Positions 50,021 through 58,883 of a stretch of 64,000 bases of DNA are shown here, in pieces (the first letter of the stretch is position 1; each line of letters starts with the position of its first letter). This DNA comes from an uncultured Lactobacillus sp. (GTDB lineage Bacteria; Bacillota; Bacilli; Lactobacillales; Lactobacillaceae). The notes below the pieces were generated by a model. It was not told the origin of the DNA and searched no databases. It worked only from the letters and a program-made list of their open reading frames with translations. The stretch spans positions 40,879-104,878 of the forward strand of contig CAOOYH010000004.1 of assembly GCA_948500755.1 (NCBI GenBank), in the 5' to 3' direction. Both the position numbers and the translations under genes were made by a program.

Positions 50021-50821
50021 ATGGATAATCGTCCTATCGGACTACTTGATTCAGGCGTTGGTGGTTTTTCCATTGTTAAAAAAGTAATTAATAAACTACC
50101 CAATGAATCAACAATTTTTATTGGCGACAGTGCAAATATGCCTTATGGAAATAAATCTCAAGAACAAATAATTGAACTTACTCGCCGAAGTGTAAAATTC
50201 TTATTAAGTAAGAATGTTAAATTGATCATTTTTGCATGTAATACTGCCACTGCAGCTGCAATGCCAACTTTACAAAAAGAAGTTGACCAACAAATTATTG
50301 GAGTAATTCAATCGGGAAGTTTAGCGGCAGCTAGAACAACCATGAATAAAAAGGTGGCTGTAGTCGCAACTCCAGTTACAATAAATTCTCATGCGTATCA
50401 AAAAGAAATTCAGTTTCGTGATCCTGAAATTGAAGTTAGCGAAATCGCAGCTCCAGAATTAGCACCACTGATTGAAGCGCAAAAAGACTTTGATACTAAT
50501 TTAAAGGCAGTTGAAAATAGTCTTCAACCATTAAAAGGGGAAGATTTTGACACTTTAGTTTTAGGATGTACACACTATCCAATTATTCGTGATGAATTTG
50601 CCCAAGCTTTAGGAGAAAAAATTCAAATTGTGGATCCTGCCGATCAAGTAGCACAATACACTTATAATGTGATGAGGCGTGATGGTTTGTTTAATGATTC
50701 AAATGAAGTCAGTCATGAATATTACACGACTGGTGATCCAGAGAAGTTTTCCGAAATGGGTCGGACATTTTTAGGCGATGAAAACTTAACTTCTAAGCAA
50801 GTGGATACGGAGAATTTGTAA
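50021..50821 (+). CDS. murI: Glutamate racemase
   Basis: MurI makes D-glutamate for peptidoglycan. The 266-residue protein has IGLLDSGVGG (catalytic Asp region), the first catalytic Cys in FACNTATAAAMP (about residue 73) and the second in LGCTHYPII (about residue 185). GGGGG precedes the ATG. Its stop overlaps the rdgB start in TAATG, the standard murI-rdgB arrangement. Confidence 0.96.
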   Translation: MDNRPIGLLDSGVGGFSIVKKVINKLPNESTIFIGDSANMPYGNKSQEQIIELTRRSVKFLLSKNVKLIIFACNTATAAAMPTLQKEVDQQIIGVIQSGSLAAARTTMNKKVAVVATPVTINSHAYQKEIQFRDPEIEVSEIAAPELAPLIEAQKDFDTNLKAVENSLQPLKGEDFDTLVLGCTHYPIIRDEFAQALGEKIQIVDPADQVAQYTYNVMRRDGLFNDSNEVSHEYYTTGDPEKFSEMGRTFLGDENLTSKQVDTENL

Positions 50822-51441
50822 TGACTAAAAAAATTTTATTTGCGACTAATAACCAAGGTAAAGTTAGAGAATTAAAGAAGGCTTTTGATAAAGCTGGCCT
50901 TGATGTGGAAATTTTGACTAATCAAGATTTAGATAATCCTCCTCATGTAGTAGAATCTGGACGCACTTTTGAAGATAATGCCAAGTTGAAGGCTCATGCC
51001 TTAGCCGATTTTAGTAATTTGCCAACGATTGCCGATGATTCAGGCTTGATGGTTGATAAATTGAATGGTCAACCAGGAGTGAGATCTGCTCGATTTGCCG
51101 GAGAAGCTCATAATGACCAACATAATAATGCAAAGCTTTTAGCTGAGCTTGGGGGCGTTCCTGAAGATGAGCGTGGGGCAAAGTTTAACACTACCATTGT
51201 GGCGTCAATGCCTCATCAATTTGAGAAGGATTTAGTAGTAACTGGTGAATGCCCAGGAAGAATTTTATCTTCTCTTCGCGGCAAAGATGGCTTTGGCTAT
51301 GATCCATTGTTTTATATTCCTGAAAAGGGCAAGACTTTTGCTCAAATGACAACTGATGAAAAGAACCAAATTTCTCACCGAGGAAAGGCTGTTAAGAAAC
51401 TAATTGCGGAACTTCCAGCTTGGTTTGCTCAATTTGATTAA
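50821..51441 (+). CDS. rdgB: Non-canonical purine NTP pyrophosphatase (RdgB/HAM1)
   Basis: This enzyme hydrolyses dITP and XTP to the monophosphates, protecting DNA from deaminated purines. The 206-residue protein has FATNNQGKVRELK, the metal site TIADDSGLMVDKLNGQPGV, and GKDGFGYDPLFYIPEKGKTFAQM. It overlaps murI by one base. Confidence 0.96.
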   Translation: MTKKILFATNNQGKVRELKKAFDKAGLDVEILTNQDLDNPPHVVESGRTFEDNAKLKAHALADFSNLPTIADDSGLMVDKLNGQPGVRSARFAGEAHNDQHNNAKLLAELGGVPEDERGAKFNTTIVASMPHQFEKDLVVTGECPGRILSSLRGKDGFGYDPLFYIPEKGKTFAQMTTDEKNQISHRGKAVKKLIAELPAWFAQFD

Positions 51442-51444
51442 GAA

Positions 51445-51475
51445 AAAACTCCTAAGAATTAACTTAGGAGTTTTC
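51445..51475. terminator. Bidirectional terminator between rdgB and mscS
   Basis: ACTCCTAAG and CTTAGGAGT pair around AATTAA, flanked by A-rich and T-rich tails; it separates converging genes. Confidence 0.9.
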
Positions 51476-52324
51476 TTATTTTTTAGTTGTAACCACAGCT
51501 GGCTTAGTATTAGTAGGAGCGAATTTGATGTCATTTTTTTGCAAAGCGGCGATGTAATTACTTAAATATAAATTTCGGATAGCAGATTCTTTACCAGGTT
51601 TTACTTGAAAATGTACGGTAAAGGTAACATCATTTCCGTTTTGATTACTGATCCCAACAATTGTGGGTCCTTGAACCAGGGTCTTTTTCTCAGGTTGAAT
51701 AGTGGAATTAACTTGTTTAATGATCTTTTTAACTTCTTCAAAGTCGTTGCCAGCATCAAGTTCCAAATTAATGTTTAAACTAATTCCGCCGTGGGCCATA
51801 TTTTGAACAATAGAAATGTTTCGATTGGGAATATAAATAATAGAACCGTCCGATCCTTTAAGCCGAGTTGTTCGCAGACCAAGTTGAACTACGGTGCCGA
51901 CTTGAGAATCAATTTTTACAGTATCACCCACATCAAACTGGTCTTCACTTAAAATGAAAAAGCCGTTTACCAGATCACTCACAAAGCCCTGTGCTCCCAT
52001 TCCAAGAGCAAGTGAGAAAATACCCGCACTAGCCAGTAAAGTGCCAACAGGGATGCCTAAAATGGACAATACCGCAAATAAATAAAAGAATAAGACTGTA
52101 TAGTGAAAGATACTATTGATTAAAGCTGTAATCGTCTTGGTACGTTTATTTTTAGCTTTACGATCATTTACATATTGATTAATGACTTTTTTACCAATCC
52201 GATTTATTAAATAAAATATAAGAGTTGTTAAAAATAATTGCCAAATGGTTCCTAATAAATTATTACTGATTTTAGACCAGTCGACTGTGAAATCACTAGG
52301 ATTTATTTTCATAGATGTTTTCAT
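51476..52324 (-). CDS. Small-conductance mechanosensitive channel, MscS family
   Basis: The 282-residue protein has three membrane segments (about 23-45, 68-90 and the pore helix 92-120 with GMGAQGFVSDLVNGFFIL). The MscS beta domain follows (EDQFDVGDTVKI, VGTVVQLGLRTTRLKGSDG, YIPNRNISIV), then an alpha/beta end. It belongs to the YkuT-like group. The start is ATG 52324; a second possible ATG lies 5 codons in. GGAGT is upstream. Confidence 0.93.
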   Translation of the reverse strand: MKTSMKINPSDFTVDWSKISNNLLGTIWQLFLTTLIFYLINRIGKKVINQYVNDRKAKNKRTKTITALINSIFHYTVLFFYLFAVLSILGIPVGTLLASAGIFSLALGMGAQGFVSDLVNGFFILSEDQFDVGDTVKIDSQVGTVVQLGLRTTRLKGSDGSIIYIPNRNISIVQNMAHGGISLNINLELDAGNDFEEVKKIIKQVNSTIQPEKKTLVQGPTIVGISNQNGNDVTFTVHFQVKPGKESAIRNLYLSNYIAALQKNDIKFAPTNTKPAVVTTKK

Positions 52325-52442
52325 TGATTACTCCTTATTTCTTATTTTTTGATAAAATAAGAATAACAAAAAATATGTATTCATTGAGAATAAAGTGTTT
52401 TCATGCTAGACTTTTTTTAGGTGTATTATTGGAGGGTGACAG

Positions 52443-52871
52443 ATGGTAATTTCTTATGGTGCATTAGCAGGCCTCATCGCCGCTATCGCATTTCTAGTTT
52501 TAGTGCTTTTTACAATTCCTGTGCTTAGACATACCACAAAGGCTATTGAAGAAGCCAATGAGACGATGCAAACCACTAATGAATCAATTAAAAAAATATC
52601 AGAAGATGTTAATGGCCTAATGGGTCAAACTAGTGATTTATTAGATAAAACTAACCTACTATTAGCAGATGTTAATGGTAAAATGAAGACAATAGAGCCA
52701 GTAGTTAAAGCAGCTGCAGATCTCGGAGAAAGTGTTTCTGAAATTAATACTTCTTCCAAGAAAATGGTAAAGCGTTTTAACAACCGCAGTCGCTTTAGCG
52801 GCGCTGGGATTGTTTCTTCAGTGTTAGCTGCGACTCTTGCTCGACGCAAACGTCGTAAAGGTGAAGATTAA
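52443..52871 (+). CDS. DUF948 family membrane-anchored protein
   Basis: The 142-residue protein has one N-terminal membrane helix (LIAAIAFLVLVLFTIPVL) followed by a coiled-coil region (about 35-115: NETMQTTNESIKKISEDVNG) and a basic end (ARRKRRKGED). This is the DUF948 layout. It is followed 21 bases later by a YtxH gene, a conserved general-stress pair in Gram-positives. Biochemical role is unknown. Confidence 0.88.
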   Translation: MVISYGALAGLIAAIAFLVLVLFTIPVLRHTTKAIEEANETMQTTNESIKKISEDVNGLMGQTSDLLDKTNLLLADVNGKMKTIEPVVKAAADLGESVSEINTSSKKMVKRFNNRSRFSGAGIVSSVLAATLARRKRRKGED

Positions 52872-52892
52872 AGATAAAAGGAGGATTTCACT

Positions 52893-53261
52893 ATGAGTAA
52901 GTTTTCAAATTTTGTAATTGGTACAATTGTTGGTGCTGCAGCTGGTTTTGTTGCAGGTTCATTATTAATTAGTGATGAACAAATCGATGATGTAAAGAAG
53001 AAAATCAAGGATAATGATGCTCTTCAAGATTTAAAGAAGAAGTATGACAACGGTACTGAAGTTGTTAAGAATCAATTAGCTTCATTCCCAAAGAGCGTTG
53101 AAGATGATTCAGAATTGAAAGATTTTGATGATATTGTAATCGATGACTCAAAGGATAAAGATGATGTTGCTAGCGGTGATAACGCTAAGAACTCAGTTAA
53201 TGATTTAAACAATGCTGAAAAAGATGATGATACTTCTGTAAACACTAATTCAGAAGCTTAA
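52893..53261 (+). CDS. YtxH domain protein
   Basis: The 122-residue protein has an N-terminal glycine-rich hydrophobic segment (FVIGTIVGAAAGFVAGSLLI) typical of YtxH general-stress proteins. A lysine-rich helix (VKKKIKDNDALQDLKKKYD) and an acidic, asparagine-rich low-complexity tail follow. AGGAGGA precedes the ATG. It lies in tandem with the DUF948 gene. Confidence 0.88.
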   Translation: MSKFSNFVIGTIVGAAAGFVAGSLLISDEQIDDVKKKIKDNDALQDLKKKYDNGTEVVKNQLASFPKSVEDDSELKDFDDIVIDDSKDKDDVASGDNAKNSVNDLNNAEKDDDTSVNTNSEA

Positions 53262-53277
53262 TTTTCTTAATAAAGCA

Positions 53278-53318
53278 AAAAAGACGTGTTAGCTAGATCT
53301 AACACGTCTTTTTGTTTG
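53278..53318. terminator. Bidirectional terminator between ytxH and pepQ
   Basis: AAAAGACGTGTTAG pairs with CTAACACGTCTTTTT (around CTAGAT), flanked by A and T runs. Confidence 0.88.
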
Positions 53319-53319
53319 G

Positions 53320-54426
53320 TTATTCTTCTATAGGGATGACTCTTAATTCTTTATCAGTGTGAGTGAATGGCTCGAAACCATCTTTAGTTACAACACCACA
53401 ATCCTCAATCCGAACACCCGCAAATCCTGGAATGTAAATTCCTGGTTCAATAGAGAAACACATTCCTTCTTCAATTACTAGGTCATTTCCTTCAACAATA
53501 GATGGAAATTCATGAACATTTTTACCAATTCCGTGACCTAAACGGTGAATGAAGTACTCACCATAACCTGCTTTTTTGATAATATCACGAGCAACATTAT
53601 CAAGTTCTTCGGCAGTAATACCAGGTTTAGCAGCTTCAATTGCGGCTTGTTGGGCTTCTCGGTCTACTTCATAAATTTCTCTTTGCTTAGCACTGGGTTC
53701 GCCATATGCTACAGTTCGGCTAGCATCAGAAGCGTAGCCGTCATGCATCGTTCCCAAATCAAATAAAACCAGATCATTAGGTTTAATGGTATTCATTGTT
53801 GGACCTAGATGTGGATTTGCCGCATTTGCACCGGCTTGCACAATAGTTTCGAAACTTTCATGCATGACACCCTTTTGCAATTTTAATTGGTAATCAATTT
53901 GTCCAGCGATGCTTCTTTCGGTAACCCCAGTCTTAATAGCGTTAAAACCAATTTGAAAGGCAAAGTCAGCTTCTTCACCGGCTCCTTTTAACTTTTCAAT
54001 TTCTTCCGGAGTCTTGTAAAGTCTAATTCTTTCAATGAAGGCTGAGACATCATTAGTGAAGCTAGCATCTGGAAACTTACTGCGCAAGTTTTGGTAATGA
54101 GCGACTGAAAGGTCATCTTTTTCAATTGCCCAGTTTTTAAATTCCTTGGTTCTTTGGCGAATAGTAGTAGAAATAACTCCCCATGGATCCTCTGAATCAA
54201 GGTAACCATAAACATCGCCATCCCAAGCGGAGTTTTTGGCTTCTTCAACGTTTAGTGCTGGAGTAAAGACAAAACTTTCAGCGTCTTTGAATGCCAGTAG
54301 GGCAAAAATTCGCTCGTGTGGATCCATCGAATAACCCGTAAAGTAAGCGATTGAGATTGGATTTGAAATGTAAGCTACATCAGTATCGTTAGCTTGCAAC
54401 CATTCTTGTAATTTATCTAAATTCAT
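53320..54426 (-). CDS. pepQ: Xaa-Pro dipeptidase (prolidase) PepQ
   Basis: PepQ cleaves Xaa-Pro dipeptides from casein and other peptides. The 368-residue protein has an N-terminal creatinase-like domain and a pita-bread M24 domain. The metal ligands are Asp in LVLFDLGTMHDGYASDASRT, His in HRLGHGIGKNVHE, Glu in SIEPGIY and Glu in RIEDCGVV. It is divergent from ccpA with a shared 151-base control region, the well-known lactobacillar pepQ-ccpA arrangement. Confidence 0.95.
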   Translation of the reverse strand: MNLDKLQEWLQANDTDVAYISNPISIAYFTGYSMDPHERIFALLAFKDAESFVFTPALNVEEAKNSAWDGDVYGYLDSEDPWGVISTTIRQRTKEFKNWAIEKDDLSVAHYQNLRSKFPDASFTNDVSAFIERIRLYKTPEEIEKLKGAGEEADFAFQIGFNAIKTGVTERSIAGQIDYQLKLQKGVMHESFETIVQAGANAANPHLGPTMNTIKPNDLVLFDLGTMHDGYASDASRTVAYGEPSAKQREIYEVDREAQQAAIEAAKPGITAEELDNVARDIIKKAGYGEYFIHRLGHGIGKNVHEFPSIVEGNDLVIEEGMCFSIEPGIYIPGFAGVRIEDCGVVTKDGFEPFTHTDKELRVIPIEE

Positions 54427-54501
54427 ATTTTTCCTTTCTTAATTTAAGGTATAGTCAATCAAAGTATAACATGATTTTTTGTGAAAAAATGAAAGAAAAG
54501 C

Positions 54502-54539
54502 TGTAAACGTTTGCACCTAAGAGCGTTTCATGTTATATT
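54502..54539 (+). promoter_or_regulatory. ccpA promoter with overlapping cre site
   Basis: TGTAAACGTTTGCA (54502-54515) is an excellent cre site. It overlaps the -35 TTGCAC (54511-54516), which is 17 bases from the -10 TATATT (54534-54539). CcpA autoregulation and an effect on divergent pepQ are expected. Confidence 0.85.
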
Positions 54540-54577
54540 GCTATGTAGACATTTTAAAGAGAGCTGGGGAATGACAT

Positions 54578-55579
54578 ATGCATAAACAAGAAGTAACTAT
54601 TTACGATGTGGCCCGAGAAGCCAAGGTTTCTATGGCGACTGTATCCCGTGTAGTTAACGGAAATGACAATGTAAGAAAAGAAACTAGAGACCGTGTAATG
54701 GAAGTTATCAAGCGTTTGCACTATCAACCAAATGCTGTAGCTCAAGGTCTTGCATCTAAGAGAACCACTACTGTAGGACTTGTAGTTCCTGATCTTACTA
54801 ATTTATACTTTGCTGAACTTTCAAAGGGGATTGATGATATTGCCCTTTTGTACAAGTACAACATTATTATTACAAGTATCGAAAACCGTTTGATGAAAGA
54901 AGATCAAGCAATCCAAAGTTTATTAAACAAACAAGTTGATGGTGTAATTTACATGTCAAACCGTTTACCAGAAAAGGTAATGGATGCTTTTGAAAGAACC
55001 GATACTCCAGTTGTGCTTGCTGGTACTAAGGATAATCGAGAAGATTTACCTTCAGTTACTATCGATTATAAGAAGGCTGATACTGAAGCCCTTAACTTAA
55101 TGTTTAACGATGGTAAGAAGAATTTAGGAATTGTAGTTGGTGATCCTGATGCCGTAGTAAACAATGACTACCGTATTCCTGCTTACAAGGAATTTATTAA
55201 GGAACATGATTTGGGTGAAGCTCGTATTTACACTAATGTGATGGATTACTCAGATGGCTATAATCTTTATTCTCAACTTGCTAAAGATGGTGTTGATGGT
55301 GTGATTGTAACACGTGATAGCAGTGCAGTGGGAATCTTGAATTCCGCAATGGATGCTGGTAAGAATGTGCCAAAAGATCTTGAAATTGTGACTGCTAGTG
55401 CTACTCAAATTGCTTCTGTGGTTCGCCCTGCTTTGACTACAATCAAGCAACCTCTTTATGATATGGGGGCTGTTGCGATGAGAATGTTAACTAAGCTAAT
55501 GAACAATGAAGAAGTAGAAGATGTGCATATTGAATTGCCATACGAACTTGTTAAAAAGCAAAGTACGTTAAACCAATAG
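54578..55579 (+). CDS. ccpA: Catabolite control protein A
   Basis: CcpA binds cre sites with HPr-Ser-P and controls carbon catabolite repression. The 333-residue LacI-family protein has the HTH VTIYDVAREAKVSMATVSRV (about 6-25), the hinge NAVAQGLASKRTTTVGLV, and an effector domain matching CcpA (IDDIALLYKYNIII; TIKQPLYDMGAVAMRML). It is divergent from pepQ, and its own promoter carries a cre. Candidate targets inside this window are the scr genes. Confidence 0.96.
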   Translation: MHKQEVTIYDVAREAKVSMATVSRVVNGNDNVRKETRDRVMEVIKRLHYQPNAVAQGLASKRTTTVGLVVPDLTNLYFAELSKGIDDIALLYKYNIIITSIENRLMKEDQAIQSLLNKQVDGVIYMSNRLPEKVMDAFERTDTPVVLAGTKDNREDLPSVTIDYKKADTEALNLMFNDGKKNLGIVVGDPDAVVNNDYRIPAYKEFIKEHDLGEARIYTNVMDYSDGYNLYSQLAKDGVDGVIVTRDSSAVGILNSAMDAGKNVPKDLEIVTASATQIASVVRPALTTIKQPLYDMGAVAMRMLTKLMNNEEVEDVHIELPYELVKKQSTLNQ

Positions 55580-55587
55580 TAAAATAA

Positions 55588-55628
55588 AAAAATAAGCGGT
55601 TCGATTTCGAACCGCTTATTTTTTTATT
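55588..55628. terminator. Bidirectional terminator between ccpA and pepV
   Basis: AATAAGCGGTTCGA pairs with TCGAACCGCTTATT around a short loop, flanked by A and T runs. Confidence 0.9.
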
Positions 55629-57024
55629 TAGTTAATTCGTAAATTGCTTCTGCATAAATTGCAATTGAATCAATTAAGTCTTTAACCATCATGTATTCAT
55701 TTGCTTGGTGCATTACCATTGGCGCATCCTCTGGTTGAGCACCAAAGGCAACCCCATGTTTAAAGAGACGACCGTAAGTACCACCACCGATGACAACTTC
55801 GTGTCCTTTTTTACCAGTTTGATGTTCATAAACCTTGAGTAAAGTTTTAACTAATGGATCATCACCAGGAACGTAATGAGGTTCTTCAAAGGAATCGTAA
55901 GAAGCAGTTAAGATATCGCTAAATTTTTCCTCAACTTGCTTAACCATCTTGTCAGGATCAGTACCTTGAGGATAGCGAATATTATCTTTTAAGATAGCAG
56001 GACCGTTTTCTTCGTATTCAAAAATACTTGGTGCACTAGATAAATCACCCATTAACTCATCATGATGGAAAACACCCAACTTCTTACCTTGGAAGTCTTC
56101 GTGTTCAACATCAGCTAAAAAATGTAAGTAATTCTTATCGCGACCCTTGAAGTCAAATTGATCAAGGAACAAAGCTAAGAAAGTTGCAGCGTTGCGCCCA
56201 ACTTGCGGAGCACTAGCATGAGCACCTTGACCCGTAAGTTCTAAGTTAGCAGTGTTACCATCAATTTCAAAACGTCCCTCAAGCTTGTTTTCAGCTAAAA
56301 ACTTTTCAAAAGCAGTTTTAATTTCGTCTAAATTATCTGCTTCGATAGTAGCGTAAGCTTTTTGTGGAGTAACGTTGGCAGCAATTCCAGCAGTAAACTT
56401 CTTTAACTTTACTGAGCCTTGATCATTATCATCTTTAAAATTAAGTTCTAAAGTATAAATTCCTTGTTCTCCATTAATAATTGGATATTCAGCATCAGGA
56501 GAAAATACTTGATCTGGAGTTTTCTCATGCTTTAAATAATAGTTAATGCCAACCCAATTAGTTTCTTCGTTAGTACCAACAATGAAGTCGATCTTCTTCT
56601 TAGGCTTAAAACCAGCTTCCTTTAATAAAAGCATTCCGTAGTAAGCAGCAAGGGCAGGCCCTTTGTCATCGGCACTTCCGCGGCCGATGATCTTGCCATC
56701 TTTAATGAGCATTTTGAAAGGATCTGTTTCCCAGCCGTCCCCAGCGGGCACAACATCCATGTGGCCAATAATTCCTAAAGTTTGATTGCCCTCACCAAAG
56801 TCAACACGCCCAGCATAGTTATCAACGTTTTTAGTGTGGAAACCATCACGTTCAGCGAATGACAAAAATTTTTTCATTGCCTTAACAGGACCAGGTCCAA
56901 CTGGGTATTCTTTGGAAGTATTGTTTAAATCTTCTGAAGAATCAATTGCAATTAATTCGTCTAGATCGCGTAAAATATCATCTTTTTTAGCTTCGGCTAA
57001 TTTCTTGTAATCTAAATCCATCAT
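55624..57024 (-). CDS. pepV: Dipeptidase PepV (M20 family)
   Basis: This zinc dipeptidase of broad specificity is involved in peptide use and cell-wall peptide turnover. The 466-residue protein has the metal sites IGHMDVVPAGDGW (His, about residue 87), GRGSADDKGPALA (Asp), VGTNEETNW (Glu pair) and GGGTYGRLF plus MVMHQANEYM near the end. Size matches L. delbrueckii PepV (470). It starts at ATG 57024, with GGGAGA upstream. It stands alone. Confidence 0.95.
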   Translation of the reverse strand: MMDLDYKKLAEAKKDDILRDLDELIAIDSSEDLNNTSKEYPVGPGPVKAMKKFLSFAERDGFHTKNVDNYAGRVDFGEGNQTLGIIGHMDVVPAGDGWETDPFKMLIKDGKIIGRGSADDKGPALAAYYGMLLLKEAGFKPKKKIDFIVGTNEETNWVGINYYLKHEKTPDQVFSPDAEYPIINGEQGIYTLELNFKDDNDQGSVKLKKFTAGIAANVTPQKAYATIEADNLDEIKTAFEKFLAENKLEGRFEIDGNTANLELTGQGAHASAPQVGRNAATFLALFLDQFDFKGRDKNYLHFLADVEHEDFQGKKLGVFHHDELMGDLSSAPSIFEYEENGPAILKDNIRYPQGTDPDKMVKQVEEKFSDILTASYDSFEEPHYVPGDDPLVKTLLKVYEHQTGKKGHEVVIGGGTYGRLFKHGVAFGAQPEDAPMVMHQANEYMMVKDLIDSIAIYAEAIYELTK

Positions 57025-57067
57025 GATTTCTCCCTTTTATTAATATGTTAAGAAAGATTGTACCAGA

Positions 57068-57102
57068 AAAAAGAAGCTTTTCTAAATTAAAAAGCTTCTT
57101 TA
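57068..57102 (-). terminator. Terminator of the GDPD gene
   Basis: AAGAAGCTTTT (57071-57081) pairs with AAAAAGCTTCTT (to 57100) and overlaps the end of the GDPD coding region. The T-run lies on the reverse strand. Confidence 0.75.
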
Positions 57103-58460
57103 GTAATTTTTAGAGTGTTTTGTAAATTATCGAAATAAGTCTGTTTTTCGCTAGTAGGGAGTTTATAACTAAGCAATGCAATATTGTTATAACGACTAAT
57201 TTTAGGTAAATCACGATAGTCGCTGAAACTTTCTGAATTGAAAAAACCATAAAAGAGAATGTCGTCTGCTTTTACCCAGCCAGCCTTAGTGTAAAGCCAC
57301 ATACTTTTTGGAGAACCGTTGAAATTCAAAATCTTATACAATTTGTTAGCTGGTAAAACTTTACCAGTTTTTGCTTGATTATCAGGTTGAGAATAAGTAG
57401 GAACCTCTACTTGAGGTTTGGCGAGAATTTCTTTATTTTCATAAGCAGCGATGTCTTTTTTGGTTAGGTCAAAATTTACGAATTCTGCGGAAATAAAGGT
57501 TTTTTCATCGACTTGATAATAAAGCTGATCATCAACTCGCACGCCATAACTGACATGTAATTTTTGCCCGGGATAAATGTATTTCTTTTGGGGGATGCGC
57601 ACATAAGGATTCATCATAATCGGAGTTTTATTTTTACCAAAATAAGTTCCATCGCGATCGATTTCGTACTTTTGTGTCCCCATTTTAGCTAGCTTGTATT
57701 TAAAACCAGTTGCTGGAAAGTTAGTGACTACCCCATCGACATTACGGTTAATTAACCAATGCCATAGAGCAGGTGATTCATCCATTTCAGCCCAAACAAA
57801 GACTTGCTTATTCAGTTTATGTAACCAGCGAATTAACCAAGGATGATCTTGAACGATATCTGAAGAAACGTTAACAGCATTGACTTGTGGGAGAATACTA
57901 AAATTGATTCTTTTTAAGCTGCCTACAATTAAGATCAAATAAGCGTCGGGCATGATTTTCCTAAAATGAAACAGACTTGCTGCGGAAAAAGAGTGAATCA
58001 TGACGCGTTTTTCCATATGATATTTTTTAACAGTTTCCGCAATTTTATCTTCTAGTTCATATGAAGAATCTATCGAATGATCAATTTTTGTTTCTAAAAC
58101 AAATTTAGTATTGGGTTTGTTTTTATAGTGTTCAAATAATTCACTCAAACTCATTACATGTTCGCCGTTGTCGTATTTTAGCTGATGAAGCGAACTAAAA
58201 TCATTTTGTGATACAATTGCATGTGTATGAGTGACGCGGTATAAATCATCGTCATGGCTGATAACTAAGATCCCGTCTTTTGATAGTTGAAGATCAAGTT
58301 CTACATAATCAGCGCCTGAATTAAAAGCCGAATTATCGCTTTGGATAGTTTCTTCAGGATACTTGACAGGATCGCCCCGATGACCAACAACTGTGAAGCC
58401 GCTAGTCATTAAAAAAATTAAACTAAAAATTGCCAGTAAAAAGTGGCGTTTACGTTCCAT
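57087..58460 (-). CDS. Secreted glycerophosphodiester phosphodiesterase with C-terminal wall-type domain
   Basis: The 457-residue protein has an N-terminal membrane or signal helix (FLLAIFSLIFLMTSG) followed by a GDPD TIM barrel: VVGHRGDPVKYPEETIQS (catalytic His), ADYVELDLQLSKDG (metal Glu and Asp), ISHDDDLYRVT (second His) and FVLETKID. It probably hydrolyses glycerophosphodiesters or teichoic-acid glycerophosphate outside the cell. A C-terminal part with repeated tyrosine-rich strands (about 270-400) resembles SH3/SLAP-like wall-binding domains. I use ATG 58460 with GAGGTG upstream; the longer frame to 58556 adds an unlikely leader. Confidence 0.88.
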   Translation of the reverse strand: MERKRHFLLAIFSLIFLMTSGFTVVGHRGDPVKYPEETIQSDNSAFNSGADYVELDLQLSKDGILVISHDDDLYRVTHTHAIVSQNDFSSLHQLKYDNGEHVMSLSELFEHYKNKPNTKFVLETKIDHSIDSSYELEDKIAETVKKYHMEKRVMIHSFSAASLFHFRKIMPDAYLILIVGSLKRINFSILPQVNAVNVSSDIVQDHPWLIRWLHKLNKQVFVWAEMDESPALWHWLINRNVDGVVTNFPATGFKYKLAKMGTQKYEIDRDGTYFGKNKTPIMMNPYVRIPQKKYIYPGQKLHVSYGVRVDDQLYYQVDEKTFISAEFVNFDLTKKDIAAYENKEILAKPQVEVPTYSQPDNQAKTGKVLPANKLYKILNFNGSPKSMWLYTKAGWVKADDILFYGFFNSESFSDYRDLPKISRYNNIALLSYKLPTSEKQTYFDNLQNTLKITKEAF

Positions 58461-58535
58461 TGAATTGTGCACCTCGCAATAACTACAATAGCATGGTTGC
58501 ATATTTTTTTCTATTTTTATAAAGGTGTAGATTAT

Positions 58536-58868
58536 ATGAGTAAACAGTATGAACAACTGGATTTAATTGAAGAAGTAACTCGTAATGATGGTAGTAAATA
58601 TTTTGAAATTTCTAATATTGACCAAAACGGAATTGCAGAACTTGCAGCCGATCGAGGAGATATTAAGAGTGTGAAGATTTTACAAGTTAATATTGCTCGC
58701 ACTAAGCCATTAATTACCTATGAAAAATATATCAATGATAATTATAATCTTCAGACTTTACTTAATGAAGATGATTGGAGAAATCCTAAGTGGGTTGAAT
58801 GGGATAAACCGAAAGGTAAGATTTTAGATGCTTATAATATGGTATTGAAGGCCAATAAGATTGGCTAG
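58536..58868 (+). CDS. Small conserved hypothetical protein
   Basis: The 110-residue cytosolic protein begins MSKQYEQLDLIEEVTRNDGS and includes KSVKILQVNIARTKPLITYE and a C-terminal WDKPKGKILDAYNMVLKANK. I do not recognise its family. AAAGGTG precedes ATG 58536; the longer frame to 58467 overlaps the divergent GDPD start and is less likely. It lies 15 bases before the metallophosphoesterase gene, so it is probably the first gene of the yunD-yutD-yutF operon. Confidence 0.7.
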   Translation: MSKQYEQLDLIEEVTRNDGSKYFEISNIDQNGIAELAADRGDIKSVKILQVNIARTKPLITYEKYINDNYNLQTLLNEDDWRNPKWVEWDKPKGKILDAYNMVLKANKIG

Positions 58869-58883
58869 AAAGTTGAATGTACA